Part shown: positions 1 to 5,731 of the stretch, one piece after another
Layout of the letters: each line of letters opens with the position of its first letter
Position numbering within the stretch: the first letter of the stretch is position 1
Assembly (NCBI GenBank): GCA_035541855.1
Contig: DATKMM010000050.1
Span: forward strand, 1 to 6,432
DNA: 6,432 nucleotides
Direction: 5' to 3'
Source of the DNA: JAJXYP01 sp035541855
GTDB lineage: Bacteria; Patescibacteriota; Minisyncoccia; UBA6257; 2-01-FULL-56-20
Notes under the pieces: model-generated
What the model saw: the letters and a program-made list of their open reading frames with translations, nothing else
Told to the model about the DNA's origin: nothing
Databases searched by the model: none
Position numbers and translations under genes: made by a program

Positions 1-387
1 ACGGGCGCTGCGGTGGACCTCGGCGGCTGGAAGCTGCACAAAAGATCAGGTACGGGCGCGGATTATTCATTGCGGACCATCCCGGCGGGGAGCGCCATCG
101 CCGCAGGCGGATATTTTACCTGGGCGAACTCCGCAGGCGGCTTCGCCGATCTCGTCGGAGCGGACATCTCGAGCTCGGAGACGCTGTCGGCGGGCAACAG
201 CGTCGCGCTGTTCGATGCCGATGGCGCGGTGGTTGATGAGCTCGCCTGGGGTGGCGGCGTGAACCAGTATGTCGAGGGCGATCCGTATCCGACCGATCCG
301 GAGGCGAACCAGGTCCTCGCGCGGAAGCAAAGCGGCGGCGCGATGGTGGACACCGGCGACAACGCGTCAGACTTTTTTATCCAGTGA
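1..387 (+). CDS. Lamin-tail-domain (LTD) protein, C-terminal fragment
   Basis: This is the 3' end of a longer gene. The frame is open from base 1 (reading T-G-A-A before the first possible GTG at 13) and ends at TGA 385-387, so 128 residues are visible and the true start lies outside the window. The pattern is that of a lamin tail domain, an immunoglobulin-like beta-sandwich: V-D-L-G-G-W-K-L near the start, then a serine/glycine strand, I-P-A-G-S-x-I-x-A-G-G-Y-F (residues about 27-39), a stretch ending S-V-A-L-F-D-A-D-G-A-V-V-D-E-L-A-W-G (about 67-84), and a terminal segment giving the N-Q-V-L-A-R-K motif. Bacterial LTDs usually sit in large exported proteins and are thought to mediate adhesion or DNA/surface binding. 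Here the domain ends the protein, with no membrane anchor or sorting signal after it. The last 21 bases overlap the convergent flavoprotein gene. The family is fairly sure; the function of the whole protein cannot be judged from this end. Confidence 0.8.
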   Translation, partial: TGAAVDLGGWKLHKRSGTGADYSLRTIPAGSAIAAGGYFTWANSAGGFADLVGADISSSETLSAGNSVALFDADGAVVDELAWGGGVNQYVEGDPYPTDPEANQVLARKQSGGAMVDTGDNASDFFIQ

Positions 388-1611
388 ACGGCCTGAATGG
401 CCCCGCCATGTTTTCCAGGCGCGCCAGGGCGGCATGATCATGGAAAGATAGTTCAGCTCCACGAGCCGGCTGAACTCCCAGCCGGGCCAGCCGCCGAAGA
501 TGAAAGGCCCGATCTTGGCCAGCGCCCAATGCCCGCCGATCGGGATGACGTAGGGATAGGCGCGGGGGGAGTAAGTGATCGGCAGGAGGTTGTGGGACGA
601 GAACTCGACCCGCTTGATCTCCTCGATGATGTTCCGCGCGGCGATCCCGCCTTCGAGGATAGCGGCATGCGCCACCGCCGGGACCGGCCGGCCGGTCTTG
701 GCGTCCATATAGCAGACATTATCGCCAATGCCGTAGACCGCCGGCGCGAGCTGCATGTCGCCCTGCGGCATGGGCTTCCCGTGCCTGTCTTTTTCTCCGG
801 GCAGGGAGGCGAGCAGGTCGGGATTCCTGAGGCCGCCGGTCCAGATGAAAACATCGAACGGGACCTTCGCGCCGTCCGGCGTCCCGTCGGCGATTGAAAT
901 TTCTTGCGGTGCGACGGCGGTGATCTTCGCGTTCAGCCGCAGGGCGACGCCGAGCTTTTCGAGGCGCGCTTCCGCCATGGCAACCGCGCCGGCGTCGAAA
1001 CCGGTCAGGATGCCTGGCATGGCTTCGATAATGGAGACCGAAACATGCAGACCTGGGTTCACGCGTTCCTCGCGGTCGGCCCATTCGCGGATCTCCGCAG
1101 CGAGCTCGATGCCGTTCGGCCCGCCGCCGCCGGCGATGACCTTGACCTCGCCGCTTTTGGCGAAAGCCGCCGCGAGCGCGGCGCGGATGGCCATGGCGCT
1201 TTCAAGCGACCTCAACTGGAGGGCGTTTTCCTTAAGGCCGGGGATGCCGAAGAAATTCGTTTCGGAACCGAGCGCCACCGCGAGGTAGTCCCCGTGGATG
1301 ACGTCGCCGGAAGCGAGGGTGACCGTGCCGCCCGCGCAATCAACGGCGGCGACCTCGGCCTGCACGAAACGTATCGGGAGGCCGGCGATGAGCTGCCTGA
1401 TCCCGTACGTGCAGTTCATTTCGTGCTGCGGGTCGGGCGAGGCGGCCACTTTATAGAGGAGCGGTACGAAAAGGTGGCAATCGTTCCGGTCGATCAGCGC
1501 CACTTCATATTTGCCGGTCAGCTTCCACTGCCGCAGGCCTTTCGCGACGTCGATCGCGGCGCGCAGGCCGCCGAAGCCCGCGCCGAGCACTACCACGCTC
1601 TTTTTCGCCAT
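367..1611 (-). CDS. Type II NADH dehydrogenase-like FAD/NAD(P)-binding oxidoreductase
   Basis: Predicted to oxidise NADH through FAD and pass electrons to a quinone or similar acceptor at the inner face of the membrane, without proton pumping. Residue numbers count from the ATG at 1620. There is an N-terminal FAD Rossmann motif G-A-G-F-G-G (13-18) with the acidic strand end L-I-D-R-N-D (43-47). The second dinucleotide motif is G-G-G-G-P-N-G-I-E-L-A (164-174), with E199 suiting NADH rather than NADPH. The second FAD motif is Y-G-I-G-D (296-300). The C-terminal region (about 355-410) is aromatic- and glycine-rich, as in NDH-2 membrane-anchoring tails. The usual quinone-site motif A-Q-x-A-x-Q is replaced by A-H-A-A-I-L-E-G (317-324), so the acceptor is uncertain. 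Length (414 aa from 1611) is normal. I prefer the ATG at 1611 over 1620, because the 1620 codon overlaps a TATAAT box and the family N-terminus usually begins just before the VVVLGAG strand. It follows the membrane-protein gene on the same strand, and its stop lies inside the lamin-tail gene. A sulfide:quinone-type or other NDH-2 relative is the alternative. Confidence 0.85.
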   Translation of the reverse strand: MAKKSVVVLGAGFGGLRAAIDVAKGLRQWKLTGKYEVALIDRNDCHLFVPLLYKVAASPDPQHEMNCTYGIRQLIAGLPIRFVQAEVAAVDCAGGTVTLASGDVIHGDYLAVALGSETNFFGIPGLKENALQLRSLESAMAIRAALAAAFAKSGEVKVIAGGGGPNGIELAAEIREWADREERVNPGLHVSVSIIEAMPGILTGFDAGAVAMAEARLEKLGVALRLNAKITAVAPQEISIADGTPDGAKVPFDVFIWTGGLRNPDLLASLPGEKDRHGKPMPQGDMQLAPAVYGIGDNVCYMDAKTGRPVPAVAHAAILEGGIAARNIIEEIKRVEFSSHNLLPITYSPRAYPYVIPIGGHWALAKIGPFIFGGWPGWEFSRLVELNYLSMIMPPWRAWKTWRGHSGRSLDKKV

Positions 1612-1618
1612 GGGTTCC

Positions 1619-1624
1619 ATTATA
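1619..1624 (-). promoter_or_regulatory. Predicted -10 box of a leaderless promoter for the flavoprotein gene
   Basis: The minus strand reads TATAAT followed by GGAACCC and then ATG at 1611. The seven-base gap puts the expected transcription start on the A of that ATG. There is no Shine-Dalgarno sequence. The best -35 match at 18 bases spacing is CTGGAA, only 3 of 6 to consensus. The box lies in the short gap after the upstream membrane-protein gene, so the flavoprotein could be transcribed independently of it. It also argues against the ATG at 1620, part of which lies inside the hexamer. Confidence 0.55.
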
Positions 1625-1636
1625 GTGAAGATGGCC

Positions 1637-2158
1637 TTAGAGTTCCAGTTTCCGGCGGATAAAGTTGCCGGCGAAGATGAGCAGGATGCCCGCCGCCGCG
1701 ATGATGGCGAAGATCAGTTCGTAATTGCGGCCGGCGGCGGCGATGCCGAACACGGTCGCCCATTCGAAGGCGTACCAGAGCGCGTTGCCGAGGATGGTGC
1801 AGAGGAAAACATCACGAAGTGGGAGGTCGGTGAGCCACGATGCGACGAATGCCGTGACGTACGGATAGGAAACGAAACCGAGCAGGACGAGCGAGAGCCT
1901 GGCGCCGGTGCGCCCGGCGGCGCGTTCGACCTTGGCCGACATCCGTTTCGCCAGGGCGTCGAACCGCGAACCGGCGAATCGCCGCTGGATCCATCTGCCG
2001 ATAAAAAAACCGGCGGCGATGTCGCCCGCGGTCGCCGCGAACCAGATGAGATCGATGATCCAAAGGTTCAGGTGCCAGGCGCTGGCGTCGACGAGCGCCG
2101 CGCCGGTCGTCGCGACCTCCTGGAAAACGAGCGCGACCGCGACGAAAAGCCATGTCAT
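1637..2158 (-). CDS. Integral membrane protein, possibly VTT/DedA (SNARE-associated) superfamily
   Basis: A 173-residue protein with about five hydrophobic segments: residues 2-23, 30-57, 87-109, 117-141 and 145-166. A basic, soluble loop lies at about 58-86 (W-I-Q-R-R-F ... R-T-G-A-R). The order of features resembles small VTT/DedA proteins: a phenylalanine-glutamate pair in the first segment (F13, E15-region), an aspartate and a G-R-W turn at the end of the second (D46, G54-R55), then a proline/tyrosine re-entrant-like stretch (S98-P99-Y100) followed by a helix with G-N-x-L-W-Y (124-129). Family members act in membrane lipid handling (scramblase or transport roles). This is a resemblance, not a full motif match, and it could instead be an unassigned small membrane protein. 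The ATG at 2158 is chosen because a TATAAT box ends six bases upstream and nothing resembling a ribosome site is present. The flavoprotein gene begins 25 bases after its stop on the same strand. Confidence 0.6.
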   Translation of the reverse strand: MTWLFVAVALVFQEVATTGAALVDASAWHLNLWIIDLIWFAATAGDIAAGFFIGRWIQRRFAGSRFDALAKRMSAKVERAAGRTGARLSLVLLGFVSYPYVTAFVASWLTDLPLRDVFLCTILGNALWYAFEWATVFGIAAAGRNYELIFAIIAAAGILLIFAGNFIRRKLEL

Positions 2159-2164
2159 GGAACC

Positions 2165-2170
2165 ATTATA
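2165..2170 (-). promoter_or_regulatory. Predicted -10 box of a leaderless promoter for the membrane-protein gene
   Basis: The minus strand reads TATAAT, then GGTTCC, then the ATG at 2158: a perfect consensus hexamer with a six-base gap, which places transcription start at or next to the start codon. It shares the string TATAATGG and a CC-ATG ending with the box in front of the flavoprotein gene. No convincing -35 hexamer lies 16-18 bases upstream (at most 2 of 6 matches). Confidence 0.6.
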
Positions 2171-2181
2171 CCGTTTTAATA

Positions 2182-2190
2182 TGGTAAAAT
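2182..2190 (+). promoter_or_regulatory. Predicted extended -10 box of a leaderless promoter for the pgk-led operon
   Basis: The plus strand reads TGG then TAAAAT (2185-2190), a TGN-extended -10 with five of six consensus bases. ATAACCA then leads to the ATG at 2198. The seven-base gap places transcription start on the initiation codon. No Shine-Dalgarno sequence is present, and no -35 is recognisable, which an extended -10 can tolerate. This would drive the whole rightward gene cluster. Confidence 0.6.
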
Positions 2191-2197
2191 ATAACCA

Positions 2198-3292
2198 ATG
2201 CTGCGATTCCTGAGCGAAACCGGCCGGAAGCCGCCCGTGGGGACGGCGCTTTTGCGCCTCGACTTCAATACCGAGGACGACTGGAGAATGCGGGCCGTCC
2301 TGCCAACGATTAAATTTTTATTAAAGACATCGCCGCGGATCGTCATCGCGAGCCATAAAGGCAGGCCGCGGGGTTTCGAGAAAGAACTGAGCCTGCGGAA
2401 GAATGCCGCCGCGCTTTCGCGCCTTCTGGGGAGGAAGGTCGTTTTCGTCCCGGATTTCAATTTCAAAAAGATCAAAGAGGATGTCGCGGCGAGCCCCCGC
2501 GGTTCCATTTTCCTTCTCGAGAACCTGCGGTTCGAACCGGGCGAGGAGGCGAACAGCCCGCGCTTCGCCCGTCAGCTCGCGTCCCTCGCGGATTTTTACG
2601 TGAACGACGCTTTCGCCGTTTCGCACCGCGCGAACGCATCGGTGGCGGCGGTCGCGAAGCTCCTGCCGGGCTATGCCGGGCTGGAGCTCGAACGCGAGAT
2701 AAGGTCCCTGTCGCGCGTCATGCGGAACCCGAAACGCCCGGTGGTCTTCATCGTCGGCGGCGCCAAGGCGGCGGACAAGCTGGACGTCCTTAAATTTTTC
2801 CGGAACCGGGCGGATTGGTTCCTGCTGGGCGGCGGTCCCGCCAACACAGTCCTCGCGCTCCGCGGCATGGATATCAAACAGTCCATCCGGGATACGGATC
2901 CGAAAAATATCCCGGCGCTCAAAAAATTCTCGCATTCGCGGAAGGTCGTGGTGCCGGTCGATTTCCACTGGCATGGCGATCGCATCTGGGACATCGGGCC
3001 GGAGACGGCTGCGGATTTTGCGAAGAAGCTCGCGGCGGCGGGGACGATCTTGTGGAGCGGCCCGCTTGGCATGATCGAGAAGCCGGCGTTCGCGAAGGGT
3101 TCGATCGCCGTAGCGCGCGCGGTCACGCGGAACCGGCGCGCGTTTTCGGTGTCCGGCGGCGGCGAAACGGTGATGTTCCTCAGGCAATACCGCTTCGACC
3201 GGAGGTTCAGCTTCATCTCGACCGGCGGCGGCGCGATGATCGACTTCCTGGCCGGCAGGAAACTACCGGGCATCGCCGCCCTCGAAAGATAA
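2198..3292 (+). CDS. pgk: Phosphoglycerate kinase (compact form)
   Basis: Catalyses transfer of phosphate from 1,3-bisphosphoglycerate to ADP, the first ATP-yielding step of lower glycolysis, in the cytoplasm. Visible hallmarks: R-L-D-F-N (20-24), the substrate arginine in D-D-W-R-M-R-A (R30), S-H-K-G-R-P-R-G (52-59), L-L-E-N-L-R-F (106-112), Y-V-N-D-A-F-A-V-S-H-R-A-N-A-S (134-148, R144), G-G-A-K-A-A-D-K (187-194), G-G-G-P-A-N-T (211-217), D-I-G-P-E-T (265-270), W-S-G-P-L-G-M-I-E (286-294, nucleotide-binding E294), S-G-G-G-E-T (319-324) and I-S-T-G-G-G-A (340-346). At 364 residues it is some 25-35 shorter than most bacterial enzymes. The losses are in the loop after D-F-N and in the segment before D-I-G-P-E-T, while all catalytic positions I can place are kept, so it should be active. 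It is first in the rightward cluster, starts at a likely leaderless promoter, and is followed after seven bases by the DHH gene. Confidence 0.96.
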   Translation: MLRFLSETGRKPPVGTALLRLDFNTEDDWRMRAVLPTIKFLLKTSPRIVIASHKGRPRGFEKELSLRKNAAALSRLLGRKVVFVPDFNFKKIKEDVAASPRGSIFLLENLRFEPGEEANSPRFARQLASLADFYVNDAFAVSHRANASVAAVAKLLPGYAGLELEREIRSLSRVMRNPKRPVVFIVGGAKAADKLDVLKFFRNRADWFLLGGGPANTVLALRGMDIKQSIRDTDPKNIPALKKFSHSRKVVVPVDFHWHGDRIWDIGPETAADFAKKLAAAGTILWSGPLGMIEKPAFAKGSIAVARAVTRNRRAFSVSGGGETVMFLRQYRFDRRFSFISTGGGAMIDFLAGRKLPGIAALER

Positions 3293-3299
3293 AAATCCC

Positions 3300-4271
3300 A
3301 TGAAATACGATCTTTACTTCCATAACGATTTCGACGGGCGCGCGGCCGCCGCCGTGGTGCTCGCTTTCCTGCGCAGCCGCGGGGACGATGCCGGGCATTA
3401 CGTTCCGCTCAAATATGACATCATGCCGGAATGGATGGATGAAGATTTTTTCAGCAAGCACCGCCTGTTCAGCGGGAAGCGACACCCGGCCGTGGTCGTG
3501 GATTTTCCCTACCATCCGCAGGCGGCTTTCTGGTTCGACCACCACCTGAAGCCGTTCCGTAAACCGGGATGGGAAAAGCGGTTCCGGACCGACCGGGCGC
3601 ACCGCTACGACGACACCTATCCGTCGGCATGCCACCTGGCGTACGATTGGCTGGAAAGAAGTTTCGGTTGGAAGCCGCCGGCGCATCTGCGCGAGCTCGC
3701 GGAATGGCTCGACGTGATCGACGGCGCGAACTATCGCTCGGCGAAGCAGACCATCGAGATGAAGGAGCCGGCGATCCGGATAAACAACTTCATCGAAAAT
3801 AAAACCGGCGACGTGAAATTGGCGGCATGGACCGTGCAGCATCTGGCGCAGCAGCCGCTTGGCGAACTGGTAAAAGATGCCAAAGTGCGGAGGTCGCTCG
3901 CCCAGCTTAAACGGGGCACCGGCAAGGCGCTGTCGTTCTATGAAAAAAATATTAAAATCGACGGCCGCGTCATGGTGACCGATCTCACCGGTTTCAAATA
4001 TGGCGACCTGGCGCACTACGGTCCGTATTACCTCCATCCAAAATTACTGTACCAGGTACGCTTTCATCCGTTCCCCGGAAAGCCGGCGCTTTTTCACATT
4101 AATGTGAGCGCGAACCCGTGGCTTCGGAAGCGCAACAAGAAGAATATCGGGCAGATGCTGAAGGGGTATGGAGGCGGGGGACACCATGATGTGGGAGGTA
4201 CGGAGATCGAAGGGAAGACGAAGACGCTGGGTGCGGTGGCGGAGATGGTTAAATTTCTCAATGCGAAATAA
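3300..4271 (+). CDS. DHH/DHHA1 family phosphoesterase
   Basis: A 323-residue member of the DHH superfamily of metal-dependent phosphoesterases, which includes RecJ exonuclease, NrnA-type oligoribonucleases and cyclic-dinucleotide phosphodiesterases. Motif I is H-N-D-F-D-G (8-13), motif II is V-V-V-D-F-P (65-70, D68), the name-giving D-H-H is at 80-82, and motif IV is W-L-D-V-I-D-G-A-N-Y (136-145). Together they supply the Mn-binding aspartates and histidines. The C-terminal DHHA1 substrate-binding domain shows G-Y-G-G-G-G-H-H-D-V-G-G (289-300). There is no signal peptide or membrane segment. The length suits a two-domain NrnA-like protein rather than full RecJ, but the sequence does not show whether it degrades short RNA/DNA, pAp or a cyclic dinucleotide. 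The gap to pgk is seven bases, and to the RNase H gene three. No strong Shine-Dalgarno lies upstream, so translation probably depends on the preceding gene. Confidence 0.88.
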   Translation: MKYDLYFHNDFDGRAAAAVVLAFLRSRGDDAGHYVPLKYDIMPEWMDEDFFSKHRLFSGKRHPAVVVDFPYHPQAAFWFDHHLKPFRKPGWEKRFRTDRAHRYDDTYPSACHLAYDWLERSFGWKPPAHLRELAEWLDVIDGANYRSAKQTIEMKEPAIRINNFIENKTGDVKLAAWTVQHLAQQPLGELVKDAKVRRSLAQLKRGTGKALSFYEKNIKIDGRVMVTDLTGFKYGDLAHYGPYYLHPKLLYQVRFHPFPGKPALFHINVSANPWLRKRNKKNIGQMLKGYGGGGHHDVGGTEIEGKTKTLGAVAEMVKFLNAK

Positions 4272-4274
4272 TTG

Positions 4275-4904
4275 ATGGCGAAGAAATCAAAATTTTACGC
4301 ATATTTCATTCCGCCGGGCGGCAAGGGACGTGCGGCGAAAGGCGTGGCGGACGACTGGAAACAGTGCGAGAAGGCGGTGATCGGCAAGCCCGGCGCCCGG
4401 TTCAAAGCGTTTGAAAGCCGCGAGGATGCAGAGGCGTGGCTCGCGCGCGGGGCTGCGTATGAAGCGAAGCCGTTCGTGAAGCTCGAAAAGGGGATCTATT
4501 TCGATGCCGGGACGGGCCGCGGGGAGGGGGTCGAGGTCAGCGTCACGGACGAAAAAGGAACGGACCTGCTTCATAAGGCCGTCTCGAAATATGAACTGAA
4601 CCAGTTCGGCAAGCATCTGGTCGCGAACGAAGCGGCGACGAACAACTATGGCGAGCTTCTGGCGCTCCGTTACGCGCTCGAGATCGCGAAAAAGACGCGC
4701 GTCAAAAAAATATTCGGCGACAGCCGGCTGGTCATAGAATATTGGTCGAAGTGGCGGATCAAGCGGAACGAGCTCCCGGATGAGACCGTGGCGCTGGCGC
4801 ATGAGGTCGCGAAGATGCGCGAGGCGTTCGAATCCGGCGGCGGATCGATCGCGCGCATTTCGGGCGGACGCAATCCGGCGGACCTCGGATTCCATCGTTC
4901 ATGA
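4275..4904 (+). CDS. rnhA: Ribonuclease H1-type enzyme with N-terminal hybrid-binding domain
   Basis: Cleaves the RNA strand of RNA-DNA hybrids (primers, R-loops). From the ATG at 4275 it is 209 residues. The N-terminal part (about 6-58) fits the viroplasmin-like hybrid-binding domain: F-Y-A-Y-F-I-P-P-G-G-K-G, then a cluster of positive charge and F-K-A-F-E-S-R-E-D-A-E-A-W-L. The catalytic domain begins at about 72. All four acidic residues are identifiable: D77 (Y-F-D-A-G-T), E127 (N-N-Y-G-E-L-L-A-L), D149 (F-G-D-S-R-L-V) and D203 (N-P-A-D-L-G). The helix holding Y-W-S-K-W-R-I-K (156-163) matches the family's hybrid-gripping region. The frame could also start at TTG 4272, three bases earlier, but ATG is the plainer choice. 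It begins three bases after the DHH stop, and its TGA shares the ATGA with the next gene, suggesting translational coupling. The gene symbol is by family; the sequence differs from the single-domain E. coli enzyme. Confidence 0.9.
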   Translation: MAKKSKFYAYFIPPGGKGRAAKGVADDWKQCEKAVIGKPGARFKAFESREDAEAWLARGAAYEAKPFVKLEKGIYFDAGTGRGEGVEVSVTDEKGTDLLHKAVSKYELNQFGKHLVANEAATNNYGELLALRYALEIAKKTRVKKIFGDSRLVIEYWSKWRIKRNELPDETVALAHEVAKMREAFESGGGSIARISGGRNPADLGFHRS

Positions 4905-5731
4905 CCGGCACGGCCCAGTTCCGGAAAACGATCTACGATCATTACCGCGCCAACCGGCGCGAGATGCCGTGGCGCCGCACGCGGGATCCGTACCGGATCC
5001 TCGTTTCGGAGATCATGCTCCAGCAGACGCAGGCCGCCCGCGTGGAAAGGTTTTATGGAAATTTCATCCGGCGGTTTCCGGACCTCGGCGCGCTCAGCCG
5101 GGCGAGGACGCCGGACGTGCTCCGTGCCTGGCAGGGGCTTGGCTACAACCGCCGCGCCCTGGCGCTCCAGCGCCTTGCCCGGGAGGTGGTGCGCCGCTAT
5201 CAGGGAAAATTACCCCGCGACCGGGCGGCGCTCGTCGCCCTGCCGGGGATCGGGGATTACACCGCTGGCGCGGTCAGGGCATTCGCCTGGAACGAGCCGG
5301 AGGTGTTCATTGAAACGAACATCCGCCGCGTTTTCATCCATTTTTTCTTTCCCCGGAGGAAAAAAGTAACGGATGCGGAGCTGCGCCGTTATATTGAAAG
5401 GACGCTTGACGGCAGGAATCCGCGCGAATGGTATTTTGCACTGATGGACTACGGCGCCATGCTTGGCGAAGCGGCGCGGCAGAGGAGGCATTCCGCGGAT
5501 CCCAATCGCCGCAGCGCCCGATACGTCCGCCAGGCCGCATTTTCCGGGTCGGACCGCGAGATCCGCGGCAAAGTTCTCCGGACGATGCTCGAGCGGAAGC
5601 GTGTTCCGGCGGAAGCGCTTTTCCGGTCGTTTGGGATCGACCGGGAGCGGATGGCAGCGATCCTTGGGGCGCTGGCCGCCGAAGGATTTATCGCTCAGCG
5701 AGGCAACTATCTATGTTTAAAAAATATTTAA
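4901..5731 (+). CDS. mutY: MutY-like adenine DNA glycosylase lacking the Fe-S cluster
   Basis: Predicted to remove adenine mispaired with 8-oxoguanine in base excision repair. The HhH-GPD core is clear: P-W-R-R-T-R-D-P-Y (23-31), the catalytic glutamate in S-E-I-M-L-Q-Q-T-Q (36-44, E37), G-L-G-Y-N-R-R-A (79-86), the helix-hairpin-helix L-P-G-I-G-D-Y-T-A-G-A (114-124, Y120 retained), and A-L-M-D-Y-G-A (180-186). Three departures stand out. The catalytic aspartate of the D-x-N motif is glutamate (I-E-T-N, E138). The four-cysteine iron-sulphur loop after A-L-M-D-Y-G is missing (only one cysteine, C272, in the protein), replaced by a basic segment with N-R-R-S. The C-terminal NUDIX-like domain is absent, and residues about 219-272 look instead like a small winged helix. 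The length of 276 is short for MutY (about 350). I believe similar forms occur in Patescibacteria, but that is from memory. The start overlaps the RNase H stop by four bases, and the stop lies 19 bases inside the next gene. A different lesion specificity is possible. Confidence 0.87.
   Translation: MTGTAQFRKTIYDHYRANRREMPWRRTRDPYRILVSEIMLQQTQAARVERFYGNFIRRFPDLGALSRARTPDVLRAWQGLGYNRRALALQRLAREVVRRYQGKLPRDRAALVALPGIGDYTAGAVRAFAWNEPEVFIETNIRRVFIHFFFPRRKKVTDAELRRYIERTLDGRNPREWYFALMDYGAMLGEAARQRRHSADPNRRSARYVRQAAFSGSDREIRGKVLRTMLERKRVPAEALFRSFGIDRERMAAILGALAAEGFIAQRGNYLCLKNI
5700..5703 (+). promoter_or_regulatory. Shine-Dalgarno-like site for the GH18 gene
   Basis: GAGG ends nine bases before the ATG at 5713 and lies inside the 3' end of the MutY-like gene. 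It is the only convincing ribosome-binding sequence among the genes of this cluster, and it supports the 5713 start despite the 19-base overlap. Confidence 0.5.

Larger units (their letters stand above)
2159..2197. promoter_or_regulatory. Divergent AT-rich intergenic promoter region
   Basis: Only 39 bases separate the leftward ATG (2158) and the rightward ATG (2198). The stretch is markedly AT-rich against GC-rich surroundings. It carries a -10-like box on each strand plus a short perfect dyad, TTTTA at 2174-2178 and TAAAA at 2185-2189 with a six-base spacer. The right arm of the dyad overlaps the rightward -10 box, so it may simply reflect AT-richness, or it may be a small operator. Two RNA polymerases could not occupy this interval at once. 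Confidence 0.6.

Noticed and set aside
390..414. Possible terminator: GGCC-TGAAT-GGCC followed by TTTT at 411-414
   Set aside because: The stem is only four pairs, the T run is short and eight bases away, and the sequence codes for the flavoprotein's C-terminus.
1618..1620. ATG at 1620 as the start of the flavoprotein
   Set aside because: It would add only M-E-P before the ATG at 1611, and it overlaps the TATAAT box, so a transcript from that promoter would not contain it. It remains possible if the gene is only read from upstream.
904..1662. A 252-codon plus-strand open frame opposite the flavoprotein gene
   Set aside because: It is antisense to a gene with full FAD/NAD motifs. Its composition is rich in R, G, D and A with no recognisable domain, as expected for shadow frames in GC-rich DNA.
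1511..2179. A 222-codon plus-strand open frame opposite the membrane-protein gene
   Set aside because: The product is highly charged and low in complexity, with no motif. The opposite strand gives a coherent multi-helix membrane protein with a promoter, so this is a shadow.
2321..3187. A 288-codon minus-strand open frame inside pgk
   Set aside because: It lies entirely opposite a clearly functional pgk and shows only arginine/aspartate-rich shadow composition.
3290..3296. TAAAAAT just before the DHH gene as a fourth leaderless -10 box
   Set aside because: The best hexamer sits only three to four bases from the ATG, fits TANNNT poorly and includes the pgk stop codon. Operon read-through explains expression.
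3213..4037. A 274-codon minus-strand open frame opposite the DHH gene
   Set aside because: It reads through the end of pgk and the DHH motifs on the other strand and has no domain of its own.
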